A DNA stretch of 64,000 bases. Source: Denitromonas sp. (lineage in GTDB: Bacteria; Pseudomonadota; Gammaproteobacteria; Burkholderiales; Rhodocyclaceae). The notes below the pieces were generated by a model. It made no database searches. It worked only from the letters and a program-made list of their open reading frames with translations, and was not told the DNA's origin. This document shows, piece after piece, positions 42,159 to 50,754 of this stretch (positions are counted from its first letter, which is position 1; each line of letters starts with the position of its first letter). The position numbers were made by a program, and so were the translations under genes. The stretch spans positions 1,875,501 through 1,939,500 of the forward strand of contig NZ_JAUCBR010000004.1 of NCBI RefSeq assembly GCF_034676725.1, in the 5' to 3' direction.

Positions 42159-42841
42159 GCCGCGGCCCGCCGCACACCGACCGAGTAGCGGCGCTCAAGA
42201 TGGCCGAAGACCAGGCCCGAGATGGCGGTCATGGCGAGGTAGAAGGCGCACACCACGGCGTAGAACAGGAAGGGCTGATGGGTGCTGCGCCCGGCCTGGT
42301 CGGCCAGCCAGGTGATGTCCGACAGGCCGATGATGGACACCAGCGCGGTGCTTTTCTGCATCACCTGCCAGTTGTTGCCCAGCCCGGGCAGGGCGTGGCG
42401 CAGCATCTGCGGAAACAGGATGCGGCTGAAGATCTGCCAGCGGCTCATGCCATAGGCGGCGCCGGCTTCGAGCTGGCCGGCGGGCACGGCGAGAAAGGCG
42501 CCGCGGAAGGTCTCTGTGAAGTAGGCACCAAAGATGAAGCCCAGCGTGGCCACGCCGGCAACGAAGGGATTGACGTCGATGTAGTCCCACTCGAGCGCGT
42601 CGGTGACCAGGTTGAGCAGCATCTGCCCGCCGTAGAAGACCAGCAGCATCATTACCAGGTCGGGGATGCCGCGCACGATCGTGGTGTACAGCACCGCCGG
42701 CGCCCGCAGCACGCGCAGCTTCGACAGCTTGGCCGAGGCGCCGGCCAGACCGAGCACCAGCGCCAGGGCGAGCGACAGCACCGCCACCTGAAAGGTGAGC
42801 CAGGCGCCGTCGAGCAGGGAAGGGGCGTAGCCGTGGAGCAT
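42155..42841 (-). CDS. hisQ: Basic amino acid ABC transporter permease HisQ
   Basis: A 228-residue permease with five helices and the EAA-loop FRGAFLAVPAGQLEAGAAYG typical of HisQ-type polar amino acid permeases. It forms the membrane channel with HisM. It lies 23 bases after the binding protein gene. Confidence 0.9.
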   Translation of the reverse strand: MLHGYAPSLLDGAWLTFQVAVLSLALALVLGLAGASAKLSKLRVLRAPAVLYTTIVRGIPDLVMMLLVFYGGQMLLNLVTDALEWDYIDVNPFVAGVATLGFIFGAYFTETFRGAFLAVPAGQLEAGAAYGMSRWQIFSRILFPQMLRHALPGLGNNWQVMQKSTALVSIIGLSDITWLADQAGRSTHQPFLFYAVVCAFYLAMTAISGLVFGHLERRYSVGVRRAAA

Positions 42842-42864
42842 GCGGTCTCAGGCGGGGCGGCGGA

Positions 42865-43656
42865 TCACTCGCCGTAGATGTCCTGGGCGAAGTACTTCTT
42901 GCGGATCGTGTCGTAGGTGCCGTTGGCACGGATCTCGGCCAGCGCCTTGTTGAGCTTGGCCTTCAGTTCGGTGTCCTTCTTGCGCACGGCAATGCCCACG
43001 CCCTCGCCGATCACCGCCTTTTCCTCGGCGTTGCGGCCGAATACCGTGGCGCCGGCAAAGGCGTAGTCGGCACCGGCCGGCTTGTTGAGGAAGCCGCCTT
43101 CGGCTTCGAGCGCATCGACCCAGCTGGCGTCGAGCCGCCCGGCACCCAGGTCGAGATAGACCTCTTCCTGCTTGGCGTAGCGCACGATCTCAACGCCCTG
43201 GCCGGCCCAGAAACGGGTGGCGAAGTTGTCGGCCACGGTGCCGCGCTGCACGCCGACGCGCTTGCCCTTGAGCAGGGCCAGGTCGGGGCGCAGGGCGCTG
43301 CCCTTGGGGGTGACCAGACCCAGCGGCGTGGCGTAGTACTTGTCGGAGAAGTCGACCTTCTTCTTGCGGTCTTCGGTGATCGACATGGAGGCGGCGATGG
43401 CGTCGAACTTGCGGCCCATCAGCGCCGGGATCATGCCGTCCCACTCCTGCTTGACCCAGGTGCATTCGGCCTGCATCTGCTGGCACAGGGCGTTGGCGAT
43501 GTCCACGTCGAAGCCTTGCACCGAGCCGTCCGGCGCGGTGATGTTGAACGGGGGGTAGGCGCCTTCGGTGGCGAAGCGGATCTTGGTCCAGTCCTTGGCG
43601 AGGGCGGACTGGCTGAGGACGGCCAGCGCGGCCATCAGGACGATGCGTCGGATCAT
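42865..43656 (-). CDS. Periplasmic basic amino acid binding protein (HisJ/ArgT family)
   Basis: Substrate-binding protein of the adjacent HisPMQ transporter. The 263-residue precursor has a signal peptide (about 1-20) and family segments IRFATEGAYPPFNITAPDG, DGMIPALMGRKFDAIAASMS and VGVQRGTVADNF. I chose the Met at 43656, preceded by AGGAGAC, over a Met five codons upstream. Lysine, arginine, ornithine or histidine are the likely ligands; the exact preference cannot be read from the sequence. The promoter should lie in the 188 bases before 43845. Confidence 0.9.
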   Translation of the reverse strand: MIRRIVLMAALAVLSQSALAKDWTKIRFATEGAYPPFNITAPDGSVQGFDVDIANALCQQMQAECTWVKQEWDGMIPALMGRKFDAIAASMSITEDRKKKVDFSDKYYATPLGLVTPKGSALRPDLALLKGKRVGVQRGTVADNFATRFWAGQGVEIVRYAKQEEVYLDLGAGRLDASWVDALEAEGGFLNKPAGADYAFAGATVFGRNAEEKAVIGEGVGIAVRKKDTELKAKLNKALAEIRANGTYDTIRKKYFAQDIYGE

Positions 43657-43844
43657 GGTGTCTCCTGTCATCTTGTTCGGATCTGTGCCGCGTCAGCCTT
43701 GTGGGCGGCGGCGCGTGGGCCGCATGATCGCAGGATCACCCGGTCGGCTCAATGTGCGCGTCGGGGAAAGAAAAAAACGCGCGCCGAATGTCAATCTGGC
43801 GGAAAAAACCGTCGAAATCCAGCGCTTCAGGCAGAAATCGATTC

Positions 43845-44762
43845 TCAGACGGCCGGCGCCGATGGGCCCAGCCGGCGCACGATGGCCTCGGCCAGCGCCT
43901 CGGCCGCCGGTGGGTGAAAGCGGAAGAACAGCTCCGGTTCGAGCAGTTCGAGCTCCATCAGGCGGTAGTCGCCGGGGCCGCGGCGGACGAAGTCCACCCG
44001 CGCATACACCGGCAGCTCGGGGCAGGCGCGCACCGCCGCTTCGGCAAAGGCGCACTCGGCGGCGTCGGGGGTGTGGGCGTGTACCGTGCCGCCGTGGTCG
44101 TCCTGCACACGGAAGTCGCCGGCCTTGGCGGTCTTGCGGATGGCGTGGGTGGTGACGCCGTCGATGACGATCAGCGACAGCTCGCCGTCGCTGACGATCG
44201 CCGGCTCGAAGGCCTGCACCATCATCGCTTCGGCGGCCACGCAGTCGGCAAAGATGGCCTCATGGGCGGCGGCGGTGGTGGTGTCGACCCGGTAGGTGAG
44301 TCGCGCCGCGCCGGACACCACAGGCTTGAACACCGCCTCCGGCCAGCCCTGGGCGGCCAGGATGTCGCCCAGCGTTGTGGCGTCCCCGCGCGCGACATAC
44401 ACCGTCGGCACGATCGCCACGCCGGCCTCGCGCAGCGCGGCCAGGTAGCGCTTGTCCATGTTCCAGCGCAGGGTGGCCGCGTCGTTGAAGAAACGGGTTT
44501 GCGCGGCGGCCTGGTCGAACCAGCGGCTGAACGCGTCGAAGCGGTCGAAGTAGTCCCAGGTGCTGCGAAACAGGGCGCAGCGGGTGTCGCGCCAGTCGAC
44601 CTCGGGGTCGGCCCAGGAGCGGCGTTCTACATGCAGGCCGCGGGCACGCAGGGCATCGGCTACCAGGCCGTCCTCGGTGGCGATCTGCTGCTCGTACCAG
44701 TGGGCGGTGTTCGGAGTGGCGTAGCGGTCTTCGGTGAGGATGACGACGTCGGTGCGTGGCAT
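43845..44762 (-). CDS. ATP-grasp family protein of unknown substrate
   Basis: A 305-residue protein with ATP-grasp features: RSTWDYFDRFDAF near the N-terminus, a Lys in EAVFKPVVSGAARLTYRV, the hinge segment MMVQAFEPAI and catalytic-region residues YARVDFVRRGPGDYRLMELELLEPELFF, with the Asp/Glu pattern that binds magnesium-ATP. Related proteins appear as glutathione synthetase- or RimK-like. No partner gene identifies the substrate. It is divergent from the EamA permease gene. Confidence 0.78.
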   Translation of the reverse strand: MPRTDVVILTEDRYATPNTAHWYEQQIATEDGLVADALRARGLHVERRSWADPEVDWRDTRCALFRSTWDYFDRFDAFSRWFDQAAAQTRFFNDAATLRWNMDKRYLAALREAGVAIVPTVYVARGDATTLGDILAAQGWPEAVFKPVVSGAARLTYRVDTTTAAAHEAIFADCVAAEAMMVQAFEPAIVSDGELSLIVIDGVTTHAIRKTAKAGDFRVQDDHGGTVHAHTPDAAECAFAEAAVRACPELPVYARVDFVRRGPGDYRLMELELLEPELFFRFHPPAAEALAEAIVRRLGPSAPAV

Positions 44763-44832
44763 GCGCGGCGATCTGCGAAAAAAGCGGCATTCTAGCCGTT
44801 ACCGAGGCTGGCATGCCGGCCACGCCAGCGGC

Positions 44833-45732
44833 ATGATGGGTGTGTCGGCCATGGCATGGGAGGTGGCGGTGGGCCTGGATGCATTGCTGCTGGTGGTGTG
44901 CGGCGCCCTGTTGCACGCCGTGTGGAACCTGTCGGCCAAGCGGGCCGGCGGCGGCGTGGCGTTTGTCTGGGCCTTCAATTTCATCAGCGTGGTGGTGACC
45001 GCGCCGCTGGCGGCGTGGCAGTGGCTGGCGCTGCCGCAGGCGCTCGGCGGCGCGGCCTGGCTGGCGATCGGCGTCAGCGCGGTGGTGCATATCGCCTACA
45101 ACCTGGTCTTGCTGCAGGGCTACCGGCTGGGCGAGTTTTCGGTGGTGTATCCGGTCGCGCGCGGCAGCGGGCCGATGTTTGCGGTGCTCGGCGCCTTGCT
45201 GTGGTTCGGCGAGATGCCGTCGGCGCTCGGTTGGGCGGGCATTGTCGCGGTGCTGGCCGGGCTGTTCCTGATCGGTGGCGTGGTGCGCGCGGTGGTCGCC
45301 GCGCCCGGTTTGCTGCCGGGTATCCGCTGGGGGCTGCTCACCGGGGTGTGCATTGCCGGCTACACCCTGGTCGACGCCTGGGCGGTCAAGGCGCTGGCGG
45401 TGCCGGTGGTGTTGTACTACTGCCTTGGCCTGGCCGTGCGCACGGTCTTCCTGACGCCGCAGGTGCTGGCCGGGCGGGCGGCGCTGCGTGCTGAATGGCA
45501 GCGCAACCGGACGCATATCCTGAGCATCGGTGTGCTCTCGCCGGCAGCCTATCTGCTGGTGCTCACGGCAATGACCCTGGCGCCGGTCAGCTATGTGGCG
45601 CCGGTGCGCGAGGTGTCGATGCTGGTCGGGGTGGTGATCGGCGCCCGGGTGTTGCGCGAGGCGGTCAGCCCGTCTCGCCTGGCCGGGGCGGCCTTGATGG
45701 TGCTCGGCGTGGTGTTGCTGGGGATCGCCTAG
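44833..45732 (+). CDS. EamA/DMT family transporter
   Basis: A membrane transporter of the drug/metabolite superfamily with ten helices in two EamA repeats (about residues 10-140 and 155-299). The segment VVYPVARGSGPMFAVLGALLWF is family-typical. The start is uncertain; ATG 44833, 44836 or 44851 all lead into the first helix, and I list the first. The gene ends in a convergent overlap with the BASS transporter gene. Substrate unknown. Confidence 0.83.
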   Translation: MMGVSAMAWEVAVGLDALLLVVCGALLHAVWNLSAKRAGGGVAFVWAFNFISVVVTAPLAAWQWLALPQALGGAAWLAIGVSAVVHIAYNLVLLQGYRLGEFSVVYPVARGSGPMFAVLGALLWFGEMPSALGWAGIVAVLAGLFLIGGVVRAVVAAPGLLPGIRWGLLTGVCIAGYTLVDAWAVKALAVPVVLYYCLGLAVRTVFLTPQVLAGRAALRAEWQRNRTHILSIGVLSPAAYLLVLTAMTLAPVSYVAPVREVSMLVGVVIGARVLREAVSPSRLAGAALMVLGVVLLGIA

Positions 45733-46583
45733 CTGGTGACGGCCCGGTGCTGCATGCGGCGCACCACGATCACCGCAAAGGCGGTGAGGTTCATCAGGAA
45801 AGCGTAGATCACCGCCGGCACGGCCAGGGCCGGGGCGGCCAGCAGGCTGACCGCCAGGGTGATGCCCAGGGCGCTGTTCTGCATGCCGCATTCCATGGCC
45901 AGCGCCACCCGGCCGGCGCCGTCGAGGCGCACCAGGGCGCCGAGCAGCGCGCCGGTGAGCATGGTGATCCCGTTGAGCAGCAGGGCGGCGGGGCCGACGC
46001 TGGGGAAATGCCGCGCCATGGCCGGCCACTGGCTGGCGAAGGTGAACAGTACGATCAGCACGAAGACGCCGGTGGCGACGCGATGGATGGTCTGCGCATG
46101 GCGCACGCCGATGCGCTCGGTCTCGTTCAGCCACAGGCCGACGGCCACCGGCAGCAGGGTGATCAGGAACAGGCCGCCGACGGTCTGCCCGACCGGCAGG
46201 CTGACGCTGGCCGCGTCGCCCATGAAGTAGGCCAGGCTGCCGCCGACGATCAGCGGCACGCTGATGAAGGCCACCATGCTGGTCAGTGCGGTCAGGCTGA
46301 TCGACAGCGCGGTTTCGCCGCGCGCCAGATGGGTGACCATGCCGGCGGTGACGCCGCCCGGGCAGGCGGCGAGGATCATCAGCCCGACGGCGGCCTCGGG
46401 CGCCAGCGCGAGGCCGGTGGCGATCAGCCAGGCAGTGGCGGGCAGTAGCAGAACCTGGGCGAGCAGACCGAGCGCAATGGCGTCGGGGCGGGTCAGCACG
46501 CGCCGGAAGTCGGCCAGCTTGAGGCCCAGCCCGAGGCTGAACATGATGAAGGCGAGGCCGAGCGGGAGCAGGAGTTTGATCAT
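45729..46583 (-). CDS. Bile acid:sodium symporter (BASS) family protein
   Basis: A 284-residue membrane protein with about nine to ten helices. Sequence landmarks are FIMFSLGLGLKLADFRR at the N-terminus, LMILAACPGGVTAGMVTHLARGE in the first half, and MECGMQNSALGITLA in the second, which are the two crossing sodium-binding motifs of BASS carriers. Bacterial members carry various organic anions, so the substrate is not predicted. It lies 16 bases downstream of menA in the same direction. Confidence 0.87.
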   Translation of the reverse strand: MIKLLLPLGLAFIMFSLGLGLKLADFRRVLTRPDAIALGLLAQVLLLPATAWLIATGLALAPEAAVGLMILAACPGGVTAGMVTHLARGETALSISLTALTSMVAFISVPLIVGGSLAYFMGDAASVSLPVGQTVGGLFLITLLPVAVGLWLNETERIGVRHAQTIHRVATGVFVLIVLFTFASQWPAMARHFPSVGPAALLLNGITMLTGALLGALVRLDGAGRVALAMECGMQNSALGITLAVSLLAAPALAVPAVIYAFLMNLTAFAVIVVRRMQHRAVTS

Positions 46584-46599
46584 GGCGGTCGGGTCCGGG

Positions 46600-47514
46600 T
46601 CACCACAGCAGGGCGATGCTGAGCAGGGCGCCGAGCAGCAGCTGGGCCTGGGCGGTGCGCGCCAGATGGTGGTTCATCTGTGCGCCCGGCGGCTGGTGGC
46701 GAAAGCGCAGGGCCAGCCACAGGCAGGCCGGCAGGGCCAGCCAGGCGGCGCCGACGCCGCTCACGCCGAGCTGCTGGGCGAGCAGCGGGAACGGTGCCAG
46801 CATGAGCAGCGCGTAGAGCGTGCGTGACGGGCCGGTGCCGAGCACCGAGGCCAGGGTGCGCCGGCCGGCGCGGCGGTCGGCTTCGAGGTCGCGCACGTTG
46901 TTGACCAGCAGCACGGCGGCGGCATGGCAGCCCAGTGCCAGGCCCAGCCACAGCGCCGAGGTGGTGAAGGCGCCGCTTTGCAGGTAGTGGCTGCCGGCCA
47001 CCGCGACCAGGCCGAAGAACAGCATCACGAAGACTTCGCCCCAGGCGGTGTAGGACAGCGGCCGGGGCCCGCCTGAATAGGCCCAGCCGGCGGCCAGCGA
47101 GGCCAGCCCGATGGCGAGGATCGGCCAGCCGCCGACAATGACCAGGTAGATGCCGCCGAGCAGGGCGGCCAGGAAGGTGGCCAGCGCGGCGCGACGCACC
47201 TGGCCGGGCGTGGCCAGGCCGGAGGCGGTGACTCGTGCCGGGCCGAGGCGGGTGGGGCCGTCGTTGCCGCGCAGCGCGTCGCCGACATCGTTGAACAGGT
47301 TGGTGCCGGCCTGGATGAGCAGGGCGCAGAGCAGCGCGACGATCAGTGGCAGCCAGGCGATGCCGGCGCCTTCGTGCCAGGCCAGTGCGCTGCCGGCGAC
47401 CACCGGAATGGCCGACAGCGACAGGGTGCGCGGCCGGATCGCCATCCACCACAGGCCGAGCTTGAGGCCGCGGCGGCCGGTGTCGGCCAGGCGGGTGCCG
47501 GAGCGCAGGTTCAT
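46600..47514 (-). CDS. menA: 1,4-dihydroxy-2-naphthoate prenyltransferase MenA
   Basis: Membrane prenyltransferase (UbiA superfamily) that attaches the isoprenoid tail in menaquinone synthesis. The 304 residues have about eight helices, the first Asp motif NLFNDVGDALRGNDGPTRLG and the second VNNVRDLEADRRAGRRTLA, which fits MenA better than UbiA. ATG 47514 overlaps the end of the methyltransferase gene (ATGA). The long upstream opening is the other gene's shadow. The pairing with a UbiE/MenG methyltransferase supports a quinone role; whether menaquinone or another naphthoquinone is made is inference. Confidence 0.87.
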   Translation of the reverse strand: MNLRSGTRLADTGRRGLKLGLWWMAIRPRTLSLSAIPVVAGSALAWHEGAGIAWLPLIVALLCALLIQAGTNLFNDVGDALRGNDGPTRLGPARVTASGLATPGQVRRAALATFLAALLGGIYLVIVGGWPILAIGLASLAAGWAYSGGPRPLSYTAWGEVFVMLFFGLVAVAGSHYLQSGAFTTSALWLGLALGCHAAAVLLVNNVRDLEADRRAGRRTLASVLGTGPSRTLYALLMLAPFPLLAQQLGVSGVGAAWLALPACLWLALRFRHQPPGAQMNHHLARTAQAQLLLGALLSIALLW

Positions 47515-48248
47515 GCGTGCTCCCGTGCCGGCTTGGTGGCGGTGTGGATGCAGGCGATGCCGAAGGAGACATTGCGCCAGCGCACCGCGCCAAAGCCGGC
47601 CTCGGCGACCATCTGCGCGAAGCGGGGCTGGTCGGGGAAGCGGCGGATGGACTCGACCAGGTACTGGTAGGCTTCCGGCGCCTTGGCCACCCAGGCGCCC
47701 AGGCGCGGGATGACGAGGAAGGAGTAGGCGTCGTAGAAGGGCTTGAGCCACCACTGCGGGCGCGAGAATTCGAGGCAGGCGAACTGTCCGCCCGGGGCCA
47801 GCACGCGGTGGATCTCGGCCAGCGCGGCGGCCAGGTGGGTGGTGTTGCGCAGGCCGAAGGCCACGGTAAGGGCGCGCACGCTGCCGTCGGCAAAGGGCAG
47901 GCGTTCGGCTTCGCCGCCGAGCCAGCGCAGCGCCGGCGCATCGCCGCGGGCGCGGCCGGCCTGCATCATGGCCAGGCTGGGGTCGCACACCACCAGGGTG
48001 CGGCCGGGTTCGCCGGCCATCAGGCGGGCGACGTCGCCGGTGCCGCCGGCCAGGTCGACGATGAGGCCCTCGCGCGGCAGATCGCGCACGAAGCGGCGCT
48101 TCCACAGGCGGTGGATGCCGAAGCTCATCATGTCGTTCATCAGGTCGTAGCGGCCGGCCACGGCGTTGAACACGCTGCGGATGCGGCGCTGGCGTTCGGC
48201 GGGGGCGACGTTCTGGTAGCCGAAGGTGTCGTCCAGGGGAGCGGTCAT
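47511..48248 (-). CDS. ubiE: Demethylmenaquinone/ubiquinone C-methyltransferase UbiE/MenG
   Basis: SAM-dependent methyltransferase for the last step of menaquinone and a late step of ubiquinone synthesis. The 245 residues carry FNAVAGRYDLMNDMMSFGIHRLWKR near the start, SAM motif VDLAGGTGDVA, LPFADGSVRALTVAFGLRN and CLEFSRPQW, all typical of UbiE/MenG. The start was set at 48248 (MTAPLDDTFGYQ). It is translationally coupled to menA. Sequence alone does not tell whether it is the dedicated MenG or the general UbiE. Confidence 0.9.
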   Translation of the reverse strand: MTAPLDDTFGYQNVAPAERQRRIRSVFNAVAGRYDLMNDMMSFGIHRLWKRRFVRDLPREGLIVDLAGGTGDVARLMAGEPGRTLVVCDPSLAMMQAGRARGDAPALRWLGGEAERLPFADGSVRALTVAFGLRNTTHLAAALAEIHRVLAPGGQFACLEFSRPQWWLKPFYDAYSFLVIPRLGAWVAKAPEAYQYLVESIRRFPDQPRFAQMVAEAGFGAVRWRNVSFGIACIHTATKPAREHA

Positions 48249-48321
48249 GGGCGCGGGGCGGGTCAGTGGCCGGGCGCGGCCGTATGGCCGCGCAGTCGGG
48301 CCGATTGTAACGTGCGCCGGC

Positions 48322-48915
48322 TCATTGGCGCGGAATGGGCGCCTGATCGATGAGTTGGCGCAGGGCGTCGACGATCTGACTAACGGGGGTGCCGAAGGCG
48401 AATTTCTTGACGAAGCTGCCACCCGGGGCGAGGACGTACATGCCGGCCGAGTGGTCGACGGTGTAGGCGTCGGGCGCGGCATTGGGCTCGCGCACGATCT
48501 CGTAGCGCACCTTGTAGTTCTGCGCCACCTTGGCGACCAGCGCCGGCGAGCCGGACAGGCCGATGATGCGCGGATCGAAGAAATCGGCGTACTGCTGCAG
48601 GTGGACCGGGGTGTCGCGGGCCGGGTCGACGGTGATGAACACCGGCTGCACCCGTTCGGCCAGCGGGCCGAGCTGCTTCATGATGTCGGCCACCTCGGCC
48701 AGCGTGGTCGGGCACACGTCGGGGCAGAAGGTGTAGCCGAAACTGAGCAGCTGGAACTGCTCGGGGAAGGTCTCGTTGGTGACGGCGCGCCCCTTGGCGT
48801 CCATCAGCAGGTAGCGCGGGCGCAGGGGCTGGGCGTCGTCGTCCGGCGCGGCCGCGGCGGCGCCCAGGCTGGCCAGCGCCAGCAGCGCTGCGGCGAACAG
48901 GGGGCGGAGGTGCAT
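48322..48915 (-). CDS. SCO1/SenC family copper/thiol protein
   Basis: Periplasmic thioredoxin-fold protein that binds Cu(I) and assists CuA sites or reduces thiols. The 197-residue precursor has a signal peptide (about 1-23), the CX3C site FCPDVCPTT (C64, C68) and the conserved His in YTVDHSAGMY. It overlaps the preceding small gene by one base. Clients could be a terminal oxidase or NosZ; neither oxidase subunits nor direct evidence lie nearby. Confidence 0.9.
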   Translation of the reverse strand: MHLRPLFAAALLALASLGAAAAAPDDDAQPLRPRYLLMDAKGRAVTNETFPEQFQLLSFGYTFCPDVCPTTLAEVADIMKQLGPLAERVQPVFITVDPARDTPVHLQQYADFFDPRIIGLSGSPALVAKVAQNYKVRYEIVREPNAAPDAYTVDHSAGMYVLAPGGSFVKKFAFGTPVSQIVDALRQLIDQAPIPRQ

Positions 48916-49253
48916 CAGCCCTGCGACTTGAAGTGAGCCTTGAGGCGGGTGTCGATGCCATGCACCCGCTGCGACAGATCGGTCTCGGTCGGGCAGGGTT
49001 CGCCACTTTGGCCGAGGAAGGCTTCGTTGGTGGCGGCTTCGAACACTTCGCCGTTGGCGCGGGTCTTGGGCACGGTGTGGATCATCACCACCTTGATGGC
49101 GGATACGCTGGTGGTGTGCTTGCAGGCCAGCGCAACGCCGTTGGCGGCGCCCAGTTCGGCGATCAGGTCGTTGCCGGTGTCGGCGCGTGCGGGGCCGGCG
49201 GCGAACAGGGCGGACAGGGCCAGCAGGATGACGACATGGAGCGTGGTTTTCAT
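48915..49253 (-). CDS. Small secreted protein of unknown function
   Basis: A 112-residue precursor with a Sec signal (about 1-24). The mature part has two cysteines (LACKHTTS and GEPCPTE) likely to form a disulfide, and a mixed strand-helix pattern ending in a Lys/Arg helix. No family recognised. It is sandwiched between, and overlapping, the cytochrome c4 gene and the SCO gene, so a role in respiratory electron transfer or copper handling is possible but unproven. Confidence 0.7.
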   Translation of the reverse strand: MKTTLHVVILLALSALFAAGPARADTGNDLIAELGAANGVALACKHTTSVSAIKVVMIHTVPKTRANGEVFEAATNEAFLGQSGEPCPTETDLSQRVHGIDTRLKAHFKSQG

Positions 49254-49924
49254 TATTTGTCCTCGGTGTTCTGGAGGGTGGTGATGTAGGCCAGCATGTT
49301 TTGCAGCTCGGCTTCCTTGAGCCCCTTGAGCACGCCTTCGCCCGGGGTTTCTTCGTCGTGCGGGCGTTCGCCCGCCTGGAAGCTCTGCATCTGGCGCATG
49401 AGGTAGTTGGTGTACTGGCCGGTCAGCATCGGTACGATGCGCTTGCCGCGGCCGTCATCGCCGTGGCAGGTGGTGCAGCGTTCCTCGAAGATGGCCTTGC
49501 CGGCGGCGATGTCGCCCTCGACGCGCGGGATGATCATCACCTTCTGCATGGCGGTGAGGCGGGTCAGGGCGTCGTCGGAGTCCTTGAACTTGGGCGGCTT
49601 GGTGGGCAGCTCGATGGCGGCGAGGTAGGCGGCGATGTCGCGGATGTCCTCGTCGGGCAGCTCGCGGTCCTGGGTGTAGGGGAACATCGGCAGGTTGATG
49701 CGCTCGCGGGCGCGGAAGCTCTTGAGCGTGAACTCGATGAACTTGGCGCTCTGGCCGGCAATGCGCGGATACTCGCCCTGCTTGCCGCCCTGGCCGTTCT
49801 CGCCGTGACAGGCGGCACAGGTGCCGTTGATGTCGCGGCCGTTGTCCAGATCGGGCTCGTCGGCATGGGCGAGCGCCGGCAGGCAGAGGGCGATCAGTGC
49901 GGTGCGAAGTGTGCGGATGAGCAT
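49253..49924 (-). CDS. Diheme cytochrome c (c4-type)
   Basis: Periplasmic diheme electron carrier. The 223-residue precursor has a signal peptide (about 1-21) and two class I domains with CAACH (C36-H40) and CTTCH (C150-H154), each followed by the PRIAGQ or PMLTGQ plus QM or M pattern of cytochrome c4. Start set at 49924, which opens the signal. First gene of a three-gene set with the small secreted protein and SCO. Confidence 0.88.
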   Translation of the reverse strand: MLIRTLRTALIALCLPALAHADEPDLDNGRDINGTCAACHGENGQGGKQGEYPRIAGQSAKFIEFTLKSFRARERINLPMFPYTQDRELPDEDIRDIAAYLAAIELPTKPPKFKDSDDALTRLTAMQKVMIIPRVEGDIAAGKAIFEERCTTCHGDDGRGKRIVPMLTGQYTNYLMRQMQSFQAGERPHDEETPGEGVLKGLKEAELQNMLAYITTLQNTEDK

Positions 49925-50111
49925 GGCAAAGCGCAGGATAAGGGATCGCTGAAGTATGGCGTGCCCTGCGCCGCGACGGTTTGACGCAGCGCAAGTGTGG
50001 TTGCCGTCGGGGTGCCGGCGGGACGCCTTGGGCGTAGTATTCGGCCGCGGCATCCTCGGCGGTCGCTACCGCGGGGACGCCAGTCACCAACGACATCTGG
50101 GAGAGTGTGCC

Positions 50112-50714
50112 ATGTCACCGGCCTTTTATGATCAGGTGGCGCCGATCCGGCTGCGGGATCCGCTCGCGGCGATGCTCGGCGCCTTCGACGAGGGCATCTA
50201 CGAGATCGGCTACCGCGAGGTGGTCAAGCTTGCCGGGCATTCCTGCCCGACCGTGGCCGGCGCCTTCCTGATGGCGCGCAAGGGGCTGCAGGCGCTGTAT
50301 GGCGAGGCGCTGCCGGTGCGTGGCCAGATCCGGGTGGATCTGCCGGCGCCGGTCGATGAGGGCGTGACCGGCGTCATCGCCAATGTGCTGTCCTTCATCA
50401 CCGGGGCCACCGAGCGCAGCGGCTTCCATGGCCTGGCCGGCCAGTTCGATCGGCGCGACTTGCTGTTCTTTGCCCAGCCGGCGGTGCCGTCGCTGCGCCT
50501 GACCCGGCAGGACTCCGGCGCCAGTGTGGCCTTGCGCTACGACGCCAGCGTGGTGCCGGCCGACCCGGCGCTTCGCCCGCTGATGCCGCGCGTGCTCTCC
50601 GGCCAGGCCTCTGCCGATGACGCGGCGCAGTTCCGCGCGCTGTGGCAGGCGCGGGTGCGTGCCATCCTGATCGACCATGGCGACGACCCGGCGCTGGTCG
50701 GGATCGTCGGTTGA
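50112..50714 (+). CDS. FmdE-like protein
   Basis: A 200-residue cytosolic protein with the segment VVKLAGHSCPTVAGAFLMARKGLQALYG near residues 37-65. Its GHXCP pattern resembles FmdE (formylmethanofuran dehydrogenase subunit E-like) proteins, whose His and Cys can bind metal. The rest has no obvious motif. Function in this organism is unknown. ATG 50112 is preceded by GGGAGAG. Confidence 0.6.
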   Translation: MSPAFYDQVAPIRLRDPLAAMLGAFDEGIYEIGYREVVKLAGHSCPTVAGAFLMARKGLQALYGEALPVRGQIRVDLPAPVDEGVTGVIANVLSFITGATERSGFHGLAGQFDRRDLLFFAQPAVPSLRLTRQDSGASVALRYDASVVPADPALRPLMPRVLSGQASADDAAQFRALWQARVRAILIDHGDDPALVGIVG

Positions 50715-50754
50715 GCGGGCGGCAGTCCGTGGCCAACCCGCAAGGACGCCAACC

